NCBI GenBank assembly: GCA_947503035.1
Contig: CANNCD010000003.1
Coordinates: 1 to 64,000 of the forward strand
DNA length: 64,000 nucleotides
Reading direction: 5' to 3'
Source of the DNA: an uncultured Halocynthiibacter sp.
GTDB taxonomy: Bacteria > Pseudomonadota > Alphaproteobacteria > Rhodobacterales > Rhodobacteraceae
In this document: piece after piece, positions 54,057 to 62,264 of the stretch
Layout of the letters: every line of letters begins with the position of its first letter
How positions within the stretch are numbered: position 1 is the first letter of the stretch
Program-made: the position numbers and the translations under genes
Notes under the pieces: model-generated
Told to the model about the DNA's origin: nothing
What the model saw: the letters and a program-made list of their open reading frames with translations, nothing else
Databases searched by the model: none

Positions 54057-54598
54057 CCAAGGGCCGTTTGATCGCCGTCGTCGGCCCGTCCGGCGTTGGC
54101 AAAGATAGCGTGATGGCGGGGATGTGCGCCGCCGATCCAACGCTGTCTCTGGTGCGCCGCACCATCACCCGGGCGCCCGATTTGGGCGGCGAGGATTACG
54201 ACGCCGTCACCGTGCCCGAATTTGAAACACGGACCAAGGCCGGTGAATTCGCCGTCCATTGGCGCGCGCATGGGTTGTTTTATGGTATCCCCAATGCGGT
54301 TCAGGGTGACCTTGTGGCGGGCCACGATTGTCTGGCGAATTTTTCGCGCGGCGCGTTGGCCGCAGGGCAGGGGGCGTTTGACCGTTTCATCGTTCTCAAC
54401 ATTACCGCCAGCCCCGAACGCCTTGCCGAACGGCTTCGGGCGCGGGGACGCGAAACCGAGGCCGATATCGAACGTCGTCTCGCCGGCGCGGCAAAGCCGC
54501 TTCCCGATGGATTGACCGTGATTACGGTCAATAACGACGGCGCACTTAATGACACCGTGGCCAACGCGCTGCGCCAACTTTTGCCGATGCGCCAATGA
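54053..54598 (+). CDS. phnN: Ribose 1,5-bisphosphate phosphokinase PhnN
   Basis: 181 residues, guanylate-kinase-like. P-loop GPSGVGKDS (about 10-18), RRTITRAPDLGGEDYDAV and FAVHWRAHGLFYGIP are visible. Turns ribose 1,5-bisphosphate into PRPP, the last step of the C-P lyase route. Its usual partner PhnP is not in this cluster. Last gene of the phnG-N unit. Confidence 0.94.
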   Translation: MTKGRLIAVVGPSGVGKDSVMAGMCAADPTLSLVRRTITRAPDLGGEDYDAVTVPEFETRTKAGEFAVHWRAHGLFYGIPNAVQGDLVAGHDCLANFSRGALAAGQGAFDRFIVLNITASPERLAERLRARGRETEADIERRLAGAAKPLPDGLTVITVNNDGALNDTVANALRQLLPMRQ

Positions 54599-54626
54599 TG
54601 TGCATTCCGTTACCCGATTGTGCATT

Positions 54627-54648
54627 CTGTCATGCTAGCGTCATCGAA
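54627..54648 (+). promoter_or_regulatory. Pho box upstream of phnM
   Basis: CTGTCATGCTA (54627-54637) and GCGTCATCGAA (54638-54648), two 11-nt direct repeats close to the PhoB consensus, 71 nt before the phnM start. Suggests phnM has its own Pho-controlled promoter. Confidence 0.65.
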
Positions 54649-54677
54649 ACGTTGCAGAGTGCGCCCGACCAAATGTG

Positions 54678-54692
54678 GTCTCGGACCGAGAC
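54678..54692. repeat. Perfect palindrome in the phnM leader
   Basis: GTCTCGG-A-CCGAGAC, 7-base arms around one base, placed between the Pho box and the phnM start. The loop is too small for a hairpin, so a protein-binding operator is likelier. Confidence 0.5.
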
Positions 54693-54719
54693 ACACCAAG
54701 ATCAAAGCGAGTTCCCGTT

Positions 54720-55901
54720 ATGAATTATCATGCCCCCAACGCCGCCGCGCCGCACGCCGATGTTGCAGATATCTGTCTGGCCAATGCACGCCTCGTTCTG
54801 AGTGATCGCGTTATGACCGGTTCGATTACCGTGGAAAACGGCGTGATCACTGCCATTACCGAAGGCGACGCCATTCCCGAAGGCGCGATTGATTGCGGTC
54901 AGGATTTCGTGACCCCCGGTTTGGTGGAGCTTCACACAGACAACCTTGAACGTCACCTTGAACCGCGCCCCGAGGTGGATTGGCCCGTGGTGTCCGCGCT
55001 TGTGGCGCATGACGCCGAGCTGGCCTCGACGGGGATCACCACGGTGTTCGACGCCCTGCGCGCCGGATCGATCCACACCGGCAAGGCGGGCTATGGCGAT
55101 TATGCGCGCAAGGTTGCGGATCATCTTTTGGCGACCCGCGCGGCCGGTATGTTCAAGATCAGTCACTTTTTGCACCTGCGCGCCGAGATTTGCTCCGAAA
55201 CCCTTTTGGAGGAACTCGAGCGGTTCGGCCCAGAGGACCGTGTCGGCATCCTAAGCCTGATGGATCACACGCCAGGTCAACGACAGTTCCGCGATCTCAC
55301 TGCGCTCAAGGCGTATGTGGCCAAGAAACGGGGGATGAATGATGCCGAATTCGCCGAACATGTTGAACACCTTTTGGGACTTCAGGAAAAATTCGGTGAA
55401 CGTCACGAGGTCGGCGCCGTTGCCGAGGCCAAGCGTCTGGGCGCGGTGATCGCCAGCCACGACGACACCACCGCCGCGCATGTTGCGAGATCGGCGCAAA
55501 ACGGTGTCGGTTTTGCCGAATTCCCCACAACGGTCGAGGCGGCGCAGGCCTGTCGCGACAACGGAATTGCCGTGATGATGGGGGCCCCGAACCTTATTCG
55601 CGGTGGGTCCCATTCGGGCAATGTAGCGGCCAAGGATCTGGCCGAGGCGGGGCTGTTGGATATTATTTCGTCGGATTATGTTCCGGCTGCGATGCTCACT
55701 TCTGCGTTCATTTTGGCGGACATCTGGGGTGATCTGCCACGGGCGATTTCGACTGTGACGCACAATCCAGCCAAGGCCGCGTCGCTTGATGATCGCGGCG
55801 CGTTGGCGGTTGGGCTTCGGGGGGATCTTCTTCGAGTGCGCCGCGTGAATGAAACGCCATTGTTGGACGGCGTTTGGGTACAGGGGCGTCGGGTCAGCTA
55901 G
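54720..55901 (+). CDS. phnM: Alpha-D-ribose 1-methylphosphonate 5-triphosphate diphosphatase PhnM
   Basis: About 393 residues from ATG 54720 (an upstream ATG at 54675 runs across the palindrome). Amidohydrolase metal motif GLVELHTDNLERH (about 74), VVSALVAHDAELASTGITTVFDAL and the Asp in LLDIISSDYVPA are characteristic of PhnM. Removes pyrophosphate from the ribosyl-phosphonate triphosphate. Separated from phnN by 121 nt with a Pho box. Confidence 0.93.
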   Translation: MNYHAPNAAAPHADVADICLANARLVLSDRVMTGSITVENGVITAITEGDAIPEGAIDCGQDFVTPGLVELHTDNLERHLEPRPEVDWPVVSALVAHDAELASTGITTVFDALRAGSIHTGKAGYGDYARKVADHLLATRAAGMFKISHFLHLRAEICSETLLEELERFGPEDRVGILSLMDHTPGQRQFRDLTALKAYVAKKRGMNDAEFAEHVEHLLGLQEKFGERHEVGAVAEAKRLGAVIASHDDTTAAHVARSAQNGVGFAEFPTTVEAAQACRDNGIAVMMGAPNLIRGGSHSGNVAAKDLAEAGLLDIISSDYVPAAMLTSAFILADIWGDLPRAISTVTHNPAKAASLDDRGALAVGLRGDLLRVRRVNETPLLDGVWVQGRRVS

Positions 55902-55907
55902 GCCAAC

Positions 55908-56681
55908 CTACTTTGCCAATTGGCGCCGTTTCGCGGCCCGTTCTTCGCGGCGTTTTTGGTCGCGACCTTCGCGAAACGATCTCTCGACGAAATCGATGTG
56001 ATCCCGCGCCGCGCGTTCGGCGCGGTCCGCATCCCCCGCGACAATGGCGTCGATGATCTCGATATGTTGTTCCAAAAGCCGCTCGCCGCTTTGTTCGGTT
56101 GAACGCAAAAATTCGCGGTTATAAAAGACGCCCTGACGGGTCAGATCATAGATCGACGCCATCATGTGAATAAGCGTGGTGTTTTGGCTTGCGTCGACGA
56201 CGGCCACATGAAGGGCAAAGTCCGCTTCGCGGCTGGCGACGGGGTCGTTGTTTTCCCATGCCTCTTGGATCACCTTTTGAATGTCGCGCAGACGTTCCTT
56301 GTCCGACGGGGTCGCACGTTGGGCGGCAAGGCGGCTGGCAAAGGCCTCTTGTTCACGACGATATTCGATATAGTCGTAAAACGCATTTGCATGACGCGTA
56401 TAAAGCGCAAGCAAGGCAGGGGACATCGCACGACCTGTAAGATCCGCGATAAATGTGCCTTCGCCGTGGCGCACGGTGACAAGACCTGACGCTTCGAGCA
56501 TTTTCAGGGCTTCGCGCAGCTTGGGCCGTGACACTTTCATCGCCTCGGCCAATTCACGTTCGGCGGGCAGTTTGCGGCCTTCCTTAAGGATTCCATCAAC
56601 GATCATCGACTCAATTTGCGATACAACAGCATCGGCAAGGCTATCGTGGCCAATTGGGTCAAAGGGGCTTGTTTCGGTCAT
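55908..56681 (-). CDS. FadR/GntR-family regulator with FCD domain
   Basis: 257 residues. N-terminal winged helix (about 12-75: VSQIESMIVDGILKEGRKLPAERELAEAMKVSRPKLREALKMLEASGLVTVRHGEGTF) and a C-terminal FCD ligand domain (about 90-235: READFALHVAVVDASQN, EQHIEIIDAIVAGDADRAERAARDHI with metal-binding His). Ends in a Lys/Arg-rich tail. Convergent with phnM; target genes cannot be told. A TGGTA/TACCA repeat in its own promoter suggests autoregulation. Confidence 0.88.
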   Translation of the reverse strand: MTETSPFDPIGHDSLADAVVSQIESMIVDGILKEGRKLPAERELAEAMKVSRPKLREALKMLEASGLVTVRHGEGTFIADLTGRAMSPALLALYTRHANAFYDYIEYRREQEAFASRLAAQRATPSDKERLRDIQKVIQEAWENNDPVASREADFALHVAVVDASQNTTLIHMMASIYDLTRQGVFYNREFLRSTEQSGERLLEQHIEIIDAIVAGDADRAERAARDHIDFVERSFREGRDQKRREERAAKRRQLAK

Positions 56682-56699
56682 GGGGGATCCTTAGGGAAC

Positions 56700-56722
56700 T
56701 GGTATGTCAATATTGTTTACCA
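56700..56722. promoter_or_regulatory. Candidate FCD-GntR operator
   Basis: TGGTA-N13-TACCA (56700-56704 and 56718-56722) with CAATATTG in the middle (56708-56715), 19 nt upstream of the regulator start. TGGT/ACCA arms are the common FadR-subfamily pattern, although the usual spacing is shorter. Confidence 0.4.
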
Positions 56723-56771
56723 CTAATATGAACCAGATCAAGGGGATGTGGGGTGCGTGCCCACAAAGCAT

Positions 56772-56799
56772 CCCCGCCGCGCGATATTGAACGGCGGGG
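56772..56799 (-). terminator. Terminator-like hairpin after the ankyrin gene
   Basis: CCCCGCCG (56772-56779) and CGGCGGGG (56792-56799), perfect 8-base arms 7 nt past the stop, without a strong T-run. Confidence 0.5.
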
Positions 56800-56805
56800 G
56801 CGGGG

Positions 56806-57537
56806 TTATTGGGTCGCGCTGGGTTTGAACACGAATTTCTTCACCTCACATGGGGCGGTGTCACAGAAATTCGGATGGTATTCCGACAAAATTGGATGGG
56901 CAAACGGCGCCCGATCCCAATTATGCGCAAAGACAAAGGCGTTCTGTTTACGGTCATTTAGGAACGCGGGATCGGCATCGTGGGCGAGGAGGGCGCGAAG
57001 AATATCGGCCTGACGTTGATAGATTGCGCCATGGATAGACGAATCCCCAACGACATCGGGCGCGTTCAGGTCCACACCCAGTTCGATCAATGCGATGGCG
57101 TTCTCGGCTTTGTGTTTGTTGATCGCCCAGCGAAGCGGCGTGAAACCCCATTCTCCCGAGGTGTGTTCGGTCTCGGCACCGGCAGTGATGAGGGCGGCGA
57201 TGGTTTGGCTGTTGTCAGCCTTGCCTATGGCGGCAAAGGACAGGGCGCGCTGGCCCAATGTCGTTGTCGCCTCAAGGTCGGCGCCCGCATCCATCAATGT
57301 CACCAGCACCTCTTGGTGGCCGCGCGCGGCGGCAAACATAAGGGCGGTACAGTCATCGCCGGTATCAAGCGACGAACACAGCGTGCGATAATTCACGTCC
57401 GCGCCGCGTTCAAGTTCGGCGATCACGGCGGCGGTGTCACCGGCCTTTGTTGCGGTGATTAACGCGTCCGATGCGACCGCCACGGTCGGTGTCATGAACG
57501 TTGCGATGGCGAAAAGTTGATTGATGAGGTGTTTCAT
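56806..57537 (-). CDS. Periplasmic ankyrin-repeat protein
   Basis: About 243 residues from ATG 57537 (AGG 6 nt upstream; ATG 57543 also possible). A signal peptide (1-23, TVAVASDA) precedes about five ankyrin repeats: LITATKAGDTAAVIAELERGADVN, CTALMFAAARGHQEVLVTLMDAGADLE, RALSFAAIGK and so on. The C-terminal part (FDTAP-like CDTAPCEVKKF) holds two cysteines. Protein-binding role in the periplasm; partner unknown. Divergent from the LytTR gene. Confidence 0.85.
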   Translation of the reverse strand: MKHLINQLFAIATFMTPTVAVASDALITATKAGDTAAVIAELERGADVNYRTLCSSLDTGDDCTALMFAAARGHQEVLVTLMDAGADLEATTTLGQRALSFAAIGKADNSQTIAALITAGAETEHTSGEWGFTPLRWAINKHKAENAIALIELGVDLNAPDVVGDSSIHGAIYQRQADILRALLAHDADPAFLNDRKQNAFVFAHNWDRAPFAHPILSEYHPNFCDTAPCEVKKFVFKPSATQ

Positions 57538-57614
57538 TTTCATCCTGCTTATCGATTTTTCTGTTAGGGTGGAGCACCACCACCCACGCAAACCCACAAG
57601 GAATTCAACGATCC

Positions 57615-58400
57615 ATGTCTAAGCGACCAGTATTTTTCGTGAACGGACAATCGATGTTCGCGGCGGGTCACCGGATTCGGGGCGAACTTTCGGTACCTTC
57701 GCGCATGTTGGGTTTTGGTCTTGGGGCGGTTTTGATTGTTGCGGTTGGACCGTTTGGGACATTTGATCTGCCGTTTCCAAAACGCGCGGGATATTGGGGC
57801 AGCTGGCTCGCCTGTGTTTGGGTGGTGACGACGGTTTGTTTTGCCTGTGCCCACGCTGTCGCGGCACGCTATAAGATCACCCAATGGGTGATCAGCCTTT
57901 TGTCGCTTGGGCTGACGATTCCGCTTGCGGCTTTTCTTGGTCTATCACTCGCCACATTGTTTTTCGCATCGCTGGTCGTCAGCGTCGACATGTATTTTGC
58001 CGAGGCGAAATTCCTTGCGCCGATTGTGGGGGGGATCACGGTGTTGTTGCATATGACAATGCCGCCAGCCGCAAAACCCAAGGAGGCCGGCGAGGCGTTT
58101 TTTGCGCGGCTTCCATTTGACCTTGGACGCGACTTGGTGTCGATTTCTTCGGCCGATCACTATTTGCGGGTGCGGACCACCTTGGGGGAAACCCTGATCC
58201 ACGGAAGCCTCACCGAAGCGGTCGAACAGCTTGCTGGGGTTGATGGCGGGCAAATTCACCGTTCGCATTGGGTGGCGTATTCGGCGATTGAACAACGGTC
58301 ATGGACGGGGCAACGGCTTGAGCTGCGCCTGACGTCCGGCGATGTTTTACCCGTAAGTCGAACGTATAGGAGCGCGCTTCTGGCGGCGCTACAACAATAG
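57615..58400 (+). CDS. Membrane-bound LytTR DNA-binding regulator
   Basis: 261 residues. Four or so membrane segments (about 30-50, 60-82, 88-126, 133-149) are followed by a LytTR domain (about 165-258: DLVSISSADHYLRVRT, QIHRSHWVAYSAI, LRLTSGDVLPVSRTY). It has no receiver domain, so it must sense a signal through its membrane part. It may control the adjoining ankyrin or NAD salvage genes, which is inference. Confidence 0.88.
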   Translation: MSKRPVFFVNGQSMFAAGHRIRGELSVPSRMLGFGLGAVLIVAVGPFGTFDLPFPKRAGYWGSWLACVWVVTTVCFACAHAVAARYKITQWVISLLSLGLTIPLAAFLGLSLATLFFASLVVSVDMYFAEAKFLAPIVGGITVLLHMTMPPAAKPKEAGEAFFARLPFDLGRDLVSISSADHYLRVRTTLGETLIHGSLTEAVEQLAGVDGGQIHRSHWVAYSAIEQRSWTGQRLELRLTSGDVLPVSRTYRSALLAALQQ

Positions 58401-58445
58401 GCGTTCACCCTATAATCAACGTTATGTAACTTAAAGTCCATGCAT

Positions 58446-58462
58446 CAGACCCCGACTGTCTG
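58446..58462 (+). terminator. Weak hairpin after the LytTR gene
   Basis: CAGAC (58446-58450) and GTCTG (58458-58462), then GTCGAAAAA. Short stem, so only tentative. Confidence 0.3.
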
Positions 58463-58492
58463 GTCGAAAAACCTTTGCGCGACTCAAAATTA

Positions 58493-58502
58493 TTGATATC
58501 AA
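58493..58502. promoter_or_regulatory. Palindrome upstream of nadM
   Basis: TTGATATCAA, a perfect 10-base palindrome in an AT-rich region 58 nt before the nadM start. The leader also carries GGAGGTC twice (58516-58522 and 58546-58552), the second being the ribosome site. Confidence 0.3.
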
Positions 58503-58559
58503 ACGATCAGATCAAGGAGGTCTTGGTCGATTACATATTCTCAGCGGAGGTCGCACGAG

Positions 58560-59660
58560 ATGAGCAAGATGCACACACTGGCCGTATTCATCGGTCGATT
58601 CCAGCCATTCCACGCTGGTCACTTGGACGTTGTCCAAAGCGCAGTCGCACAGGCTGATAGCCTCTTGATGTTGGTCGGAAGTTCCTACCGTCCGCGCAGT
58701 TGGAAAAACCCATTTACATATGCCGAACGCGTCGAGTTTATCCAAAAGTCGATCTCTGATATCACGAAACCCGTGGCGATTTTGCCGTTGGTGGACACGC
58801 TTTATAATGATCGCGCGTGGACCGTGAACGTGCGCACCGCCGTGACATTGCACATGCGTAAGGCCGGTTTGAACCCCGAAACCACCGAGATCCTGTTGGT
58901 GGGTTTGGAAAAGGACAAATCATCCCAGTACCTGAATTGGTTCCCCACATGGGATTTGAAATCCGTCGCTCCCGTCACGCACGCCGGTGATGTGCTAAGC
59001 GCGACTGATTTGCGCGAGGGTCTGTTCTTTGGCGACAACCCTGCCGATCTGGTCGATCGGTTTGGTGCCGCGCAGGTTGCGCCGGTGCTGCGTTGGATGG
59101 ATGGTGAACCCGAGGCCGTTGACACGATCCGTGCCGAGGGTGCCTTTGTCCGTGCCTATCGCGACCGCACCAAGGCCGCCGAAGAGGTGTATGGTTACCC
59201 CATCCCCGTGAACACCGCCGATGCCGTCGTCATTCAATCCGGCCACGTGTTGCTGGTTGAACGCAAGATGGAACCGGGGCGCGGGCTTTGGGCCCTGCCC
59301 GGTGGTCACATCGATCCTGGTGAAACCGCGTTTGAGGCGTCGCTCCGCGAGCTTTATGAAGAGGCCGGTTTGGACATGCCCAAAGGTGCGCTTCGGGGTC
59401 GGTTCCGTGATCAACGGGTGTTCGACCACCCTGAGCGGTCGGAAAAAGGTTGGGTCCGCACCGAGGCGTTTGTGTTTGAATTGCAGGATCGAAAGGCGCT
59501 TGAGAAACTCAAGGCCGGCGACGATGCGTTGAACGCCAAATGGGTGCCGATCACCGAAATCACACCGGACACCCTGTTCGAAGACCACTTTGACATCATT
59601 CAGGCCCTCGTGCCCGATGTGCCGTTTGCCTATTCATCGATCTTGATGGCGCAGGCCTAA
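58560..59660 (+). CDS. nadM: Bifunctional NMN adenylyltransferase (NadM) / Nudix hydrolase
   Basis: 366 residues. N-terminal nucleotidyltransferase (about 1-185) with GRFQPFHAGH (about 12-21) and the C-terminal-half ISxTxxR-like SATDLREGLF; C-terminal Nudix domain (about 205-360) with the box G-H-IDPG-E...RELYEEAGL. NadM makes NAD from NMN and ATP; the Nudix part probably hydrolyses ADP-ribose or similar. GGAGG lies 9 nt before the ATG. With the next gene forms the two-step nicotinamide salvage route. Confidence 0.93.
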   Translation: MSKMHTLAVFIGRFQPFHAGHLDVVQSAVAQADSLLMLVGSSYRPRSWKNPFTYAERVEFIQKSISDITKPVAILPLVDTLYNDRAWTVNVRTAVTLHMRKAGLNPETTEILLVGLEKDKSSQYLNWFPTWDLKSVAPVTHAGDVLSATDLREGLFFGDNPADLVDRFGAAQVAPVLRWMDGEPEAVDTIRAEGAFVRAYRDRTKAAEEVYGYPIPVNTADAVVIQSGHVLLVERKMEPGRGLWALPGGHIDPGETAFEASLRELYEEAGLDMPKGALRGRFRDQRVFDHPERSEKGWVRTEAFVFELQDRKALEKLKAGDDALNAKWVPITEITPDTLFEDHFDIIQALVPDVPFAYSSILMAQA

Positions 59661-59670
59661 CCAGATGCCC

Positions 59671-59715
59671 GCAAAGAGCATATCTTTGCATTCCACCCTG
59701 CGGGAGGTCCGCAGG
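59671..59715 (+). promoter_or_regulatory. Two tandem RNA hairpins between nadM and nadV
   Basis: GCAAAGA-GCATA-TCTTTGC (59671-59689) and CCTGCGG-GAGGT-CCGCAGG (59697-59715), each with perfect 7-base arms and a 5-nt loop, 7 nt apart, in the 90-nt spacer. The first has no T-run and the second exposes GAGG in its loop. Possible leader RNA or internal processing signal; no known riboswitch is recognised. Confidence 0.5.
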
Positions 59716-59750
59716 CACACACCCGTCCACATCCGAGGAGGAACCGGACA

Positions 59751-61169
59751 ATGACCAACACAAACGCTCTTTTCCCGAATGCCGTGAACGCGGACAACAT
59801 TCTGTTTGATACAGATAGCTATAAGTTGTCCCACTATAGCCAATATCCCGAGGGCACCGAATTTGTGTCTTCTTATGTCGAGGCGCGGTGCGCGTGGGAC
59901 CAGATTGACCAAGTGATGTTCTTTGGTCTTCAGATCGAGTTGGCCAAGTTGGCCGGCCGCGCGATCACCCAAGAGATGCTGGACGAAGCCGCGCCGTTTT
60001 TGACCGCGCACGGGTTCCAGATTTTCGTCGAGGGTTGGCAGTATATCATCGACACCTATGACGGGCGGCTTCCGATTTTGATCGAGGCCCTGCCCGAAGG
60101 CACCCTTGCCCCCGCCTCAATTCCACAGCTGCGGATCGAGAATACCGATCCGAATTGTTATTGGTTGGTGTCTTACCTTGAGACCCGCTTGCTTCGGGCG
60201 ATTTGGTATTCAAGCACTGTCGCCAGCCTGTCCCACTTTGTGGTCGGTAAGATCCGCGACTGCCTGATCCAAACCGACGGAAGCGCGGATGGCATCCAGT
60301 TCAAGCTGCACGATTTCGGGGCCCGTGGTGCCACAAGCAATGAGGCCGCCGCGATTGGTGGGGCGGCGCACCTTGTGAATTCTTGGGGGACCGACACCAT
60401 TGCCGGTCTGGTCTGTGCGCGCAATGTTTACGGTGCTGATATGGCGGGGTTTTCTATTCCGGCCAGTGAACACTCTACCATGACTGCGGCGGGCGAAGAT
60501 GGCGAATTGGACCAAATGCGTCGGTTCATCCAGATGAACCCAACCGGCATTATCGCCTGTGTCAGTGACAGTTATGACCTGATGCGCGCGGTGAATGAAT
60601 ACTGGGGTGGCGCGTTGCGTGACGACATTCTGGCGCGTGATGGTACCTTGGTTGTCCGTCCAGATAGTGGCGACCCGTTGAAAATCGTTCCCGATGTGAT
60701 CGAGGCGTTGATGGATAAATTCGGGTTCACCGAGACCGCGAGTGGTTACCGGATCTTGCCCGACAAGGTTCGCGTGATCCAAGGCGACGGCGTGAACAAG
60801 GATTCCATCATCGCGATCATGGATACTTTGATTGCGCGCGGTTTGGCCATCGGCAACCTTGCCTTTGGGATGGGCGCGGGGCTTTTGCAAAAGCTGGATC
60901 GGGACAGTTTCGGCTATGCGATGAAGGCCTCTGCGGTTTGCGTTGATGGGACTTGGCGCGATGTGTTCAAGGATCCGATTACCGCCAAGGGCCGCAAGAC
61001 CAGCAAGAAAGGCAAACAGGGCGTGATGCGCACCGACGCGGGGTTTGTCGTCATGCGTGCGGATGACATTCCTGAGGGCGGCGACGCGTTGCAGCCCGTG
61101 TTTAAGGATGGCGAAATCGTACGGTTGATGACCTTCGACGACATCCGCGCCGTGGCTTGGCCCGTATAA
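59751..61169 (+). CDS. nadV: Nicotinamide phosphoribosyltransferase
   Basis: 472 residues, the NAMPT/NadV size. DTDSYKLSHYSQYPEGTEFVSSYVEAR at the start, FKLHDFGARGATSNEAAAIGGAAHLV and VVRPDSGDPLKIV are diagnostic. Makes NMN from nicotinamide and PRPP, bypassing deamidation; NadM then completes NAD. GAGGAGG lies 11 nt before the start. PRPP from PhnN could serve here, an inference. Confidence 0.95.
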   Translation: MTNTNALFPNAVNADNILFDTDSYKLSHYSQYPEGTEFVSSYVEARCAWDQIDQVMFFGLQIELAKLAGRAITQEMLDEAAPFLTAHGFQIFVEGWQYIIDTYDGRLPILIEALPEGTLAPASIPQLRIENTDPNCYWLVSYLETRLLRAIWYSSTVASLSHFVVGKIRDCLIQTDGSADGIQFKLHDFGARGATSNEAAAIGGAAHLVNSWGTDTIAGLVCARNVYGADMAGFSIPASEHSTMTAAGEDGELDQMRRFIQMNPTGIIACVSDSYDLMRAVNEYWGGALRDDILARDGTLVVRPDSGDPLKIVPDVIEALMDKFGFTETASGYRILPDKVRVIQGDGVNKDSIIAIMDTLIARGLAIGNLAFGMGAGLLQKLDRDSFGYAMKASAVCVDGTWRDVFKDPITAKGRKTSKKGKQGVMRTDAGFVVMRADDIPEGGDALQPVFKDGEIVRLMTFDDIRAVAWPV

Positions 61170-61177
61170 AATCGAAT

Positions 61178-61206
61178 GGCGGCCCCTGACGGGGTCGCCG
61201 TTTTCC
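61178..61206 (+). terminator. Intrinsic terminator after nadV
   Basis: GGCGGCCCC-TGAC-GGGGTCGCC forms a 9-bp stem (one G-T pair), followed directly by GTTTTCC, 8 nt past the nadV stop. Confidence 0.85.
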
Positions 61207-62264
61207 TAGGTGCGGCCCTGACGCAAAAGCCAGATAAAGAAGATACCGCCGATCAGGCCGGTTACGATGCCAATCGGCATATCCTCGGGGGCCATAACGG
61301 TGCGCGCTGCGATATCCGCCCAGATCAAAAACAGTGCCCCAAACAGCGCCGAGAACGGCAAAATCCCACGGTAATCACCGCCAAACACCAGTCGCACGAT
61401 ATGCGGGATCATCAGGCCGACAAACCCGATGATGCCGGAAAACGCGACAAGCGTACCGGTGATCAACGCCCCAACCACGAAAATCTGTAAACGGAACCGT
61501 TTGACCGGAATGCCAAGCGTCGTCGCGGTCTCATCGCCAACTGTCATCGCATTGAGGTCGGAACTCCTGTGCCACATCCAAAACAGACAAGGCACCAAGA
61601 TCGCAATCGGGTACATCAAATGCCCCCATTGTGCGAGACCAAGCCCGCCAAGCATCCAGAAAATCACCGTATGCGCGGCGCGCGGATCACCAAGGAAAAT
61701 AAGAATATTCGCACCCGCCATCACGATAAACGACACGGCCACGCCAACCAGAACAAGCCGATCCGCCCCCGCGGCCGATGTGAATTGCACGACGCCAAGA
61801 ACCATCACCGTCGCCCCAAGTGCGCCCAAAAACGCGAGCAACGGAACGGTCAAGAGCCCAAGGAACAACCCCGTATGAAGCAAGGCCAAGATCGCACCAA
61901 AGGCCGCGCCCGATGAAATGCCCAGCAAATGCGGATCGGCCAACGGGTTGCGCGTCACGGCCTGAAGGGCCGCACCGACGACCGCCAACCCTGCCCCGAC
62001 GAGACCGGCCAATAAGGCACGCGGGAACCGGATGTCCCAAACAATGGCCGCGTGGCCCTTGGACCATGTGGGTTCGATCCAGCCGATCTGAAACCGTTCA
62101 AGAACCACGCCCCACACCGTAGAAAGCGGCACCGAAACGGCACCGATTGAGATCGCAAAGCTGATGGAAAACAGCAAGGCGATGACGCCGCCCACGCCCC
62201 ACAGGACAAACATACGTTGTCGCGGATGGGGCGTGTCGGTGGTGGGGACGTTGGGCGCAGACAC
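61206..62264 (-). CDS. FecCD-family ABC transporter permease
   Basis: 352 residues starting with GTG 62264, overlapping the binding-protein stop by 1 nt. About nine to ten membrane segments with family phrases (RNPLADPHLLGISSGAAFGAI, FVGLMIPHIVRLVFGG). Imports iron-siderophore, corrinoid or heme-type ligands; the substrate is not settled. Convergent with nadV. Confidence 0.92.
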   Translation of the reverse strand: MSAPNVPTTDTPHPRQRMFVLWGVGGVIALLFSISFAISIGAVSVPLSTVWGVVLERFQIGWIEPTWSKGHAAIVWDIRFPRALLAGLVGAGLAVVGAALQAVTRNPLADPHLLGISSGAAFGAILALLHTGLFLGLLTVPLLAFLGALGATVMVLGVVQFTSAAGADRLVLVGVAVSFIVMAGANILIFLGDPRAAHTVIFWMLGGLGLAQWGHLMYPIAILVPCLFWMWHRSSDLNAMTVGDETATTLGIPVKRFRLQIFVVGALITGTLVAFSGIIGFVGLMIPHIVRLVFGGDYRGILPFSALFGALFLIWADIAARTVMAPEDMPIGIVTGLIGGIFFIWLLRQGRT

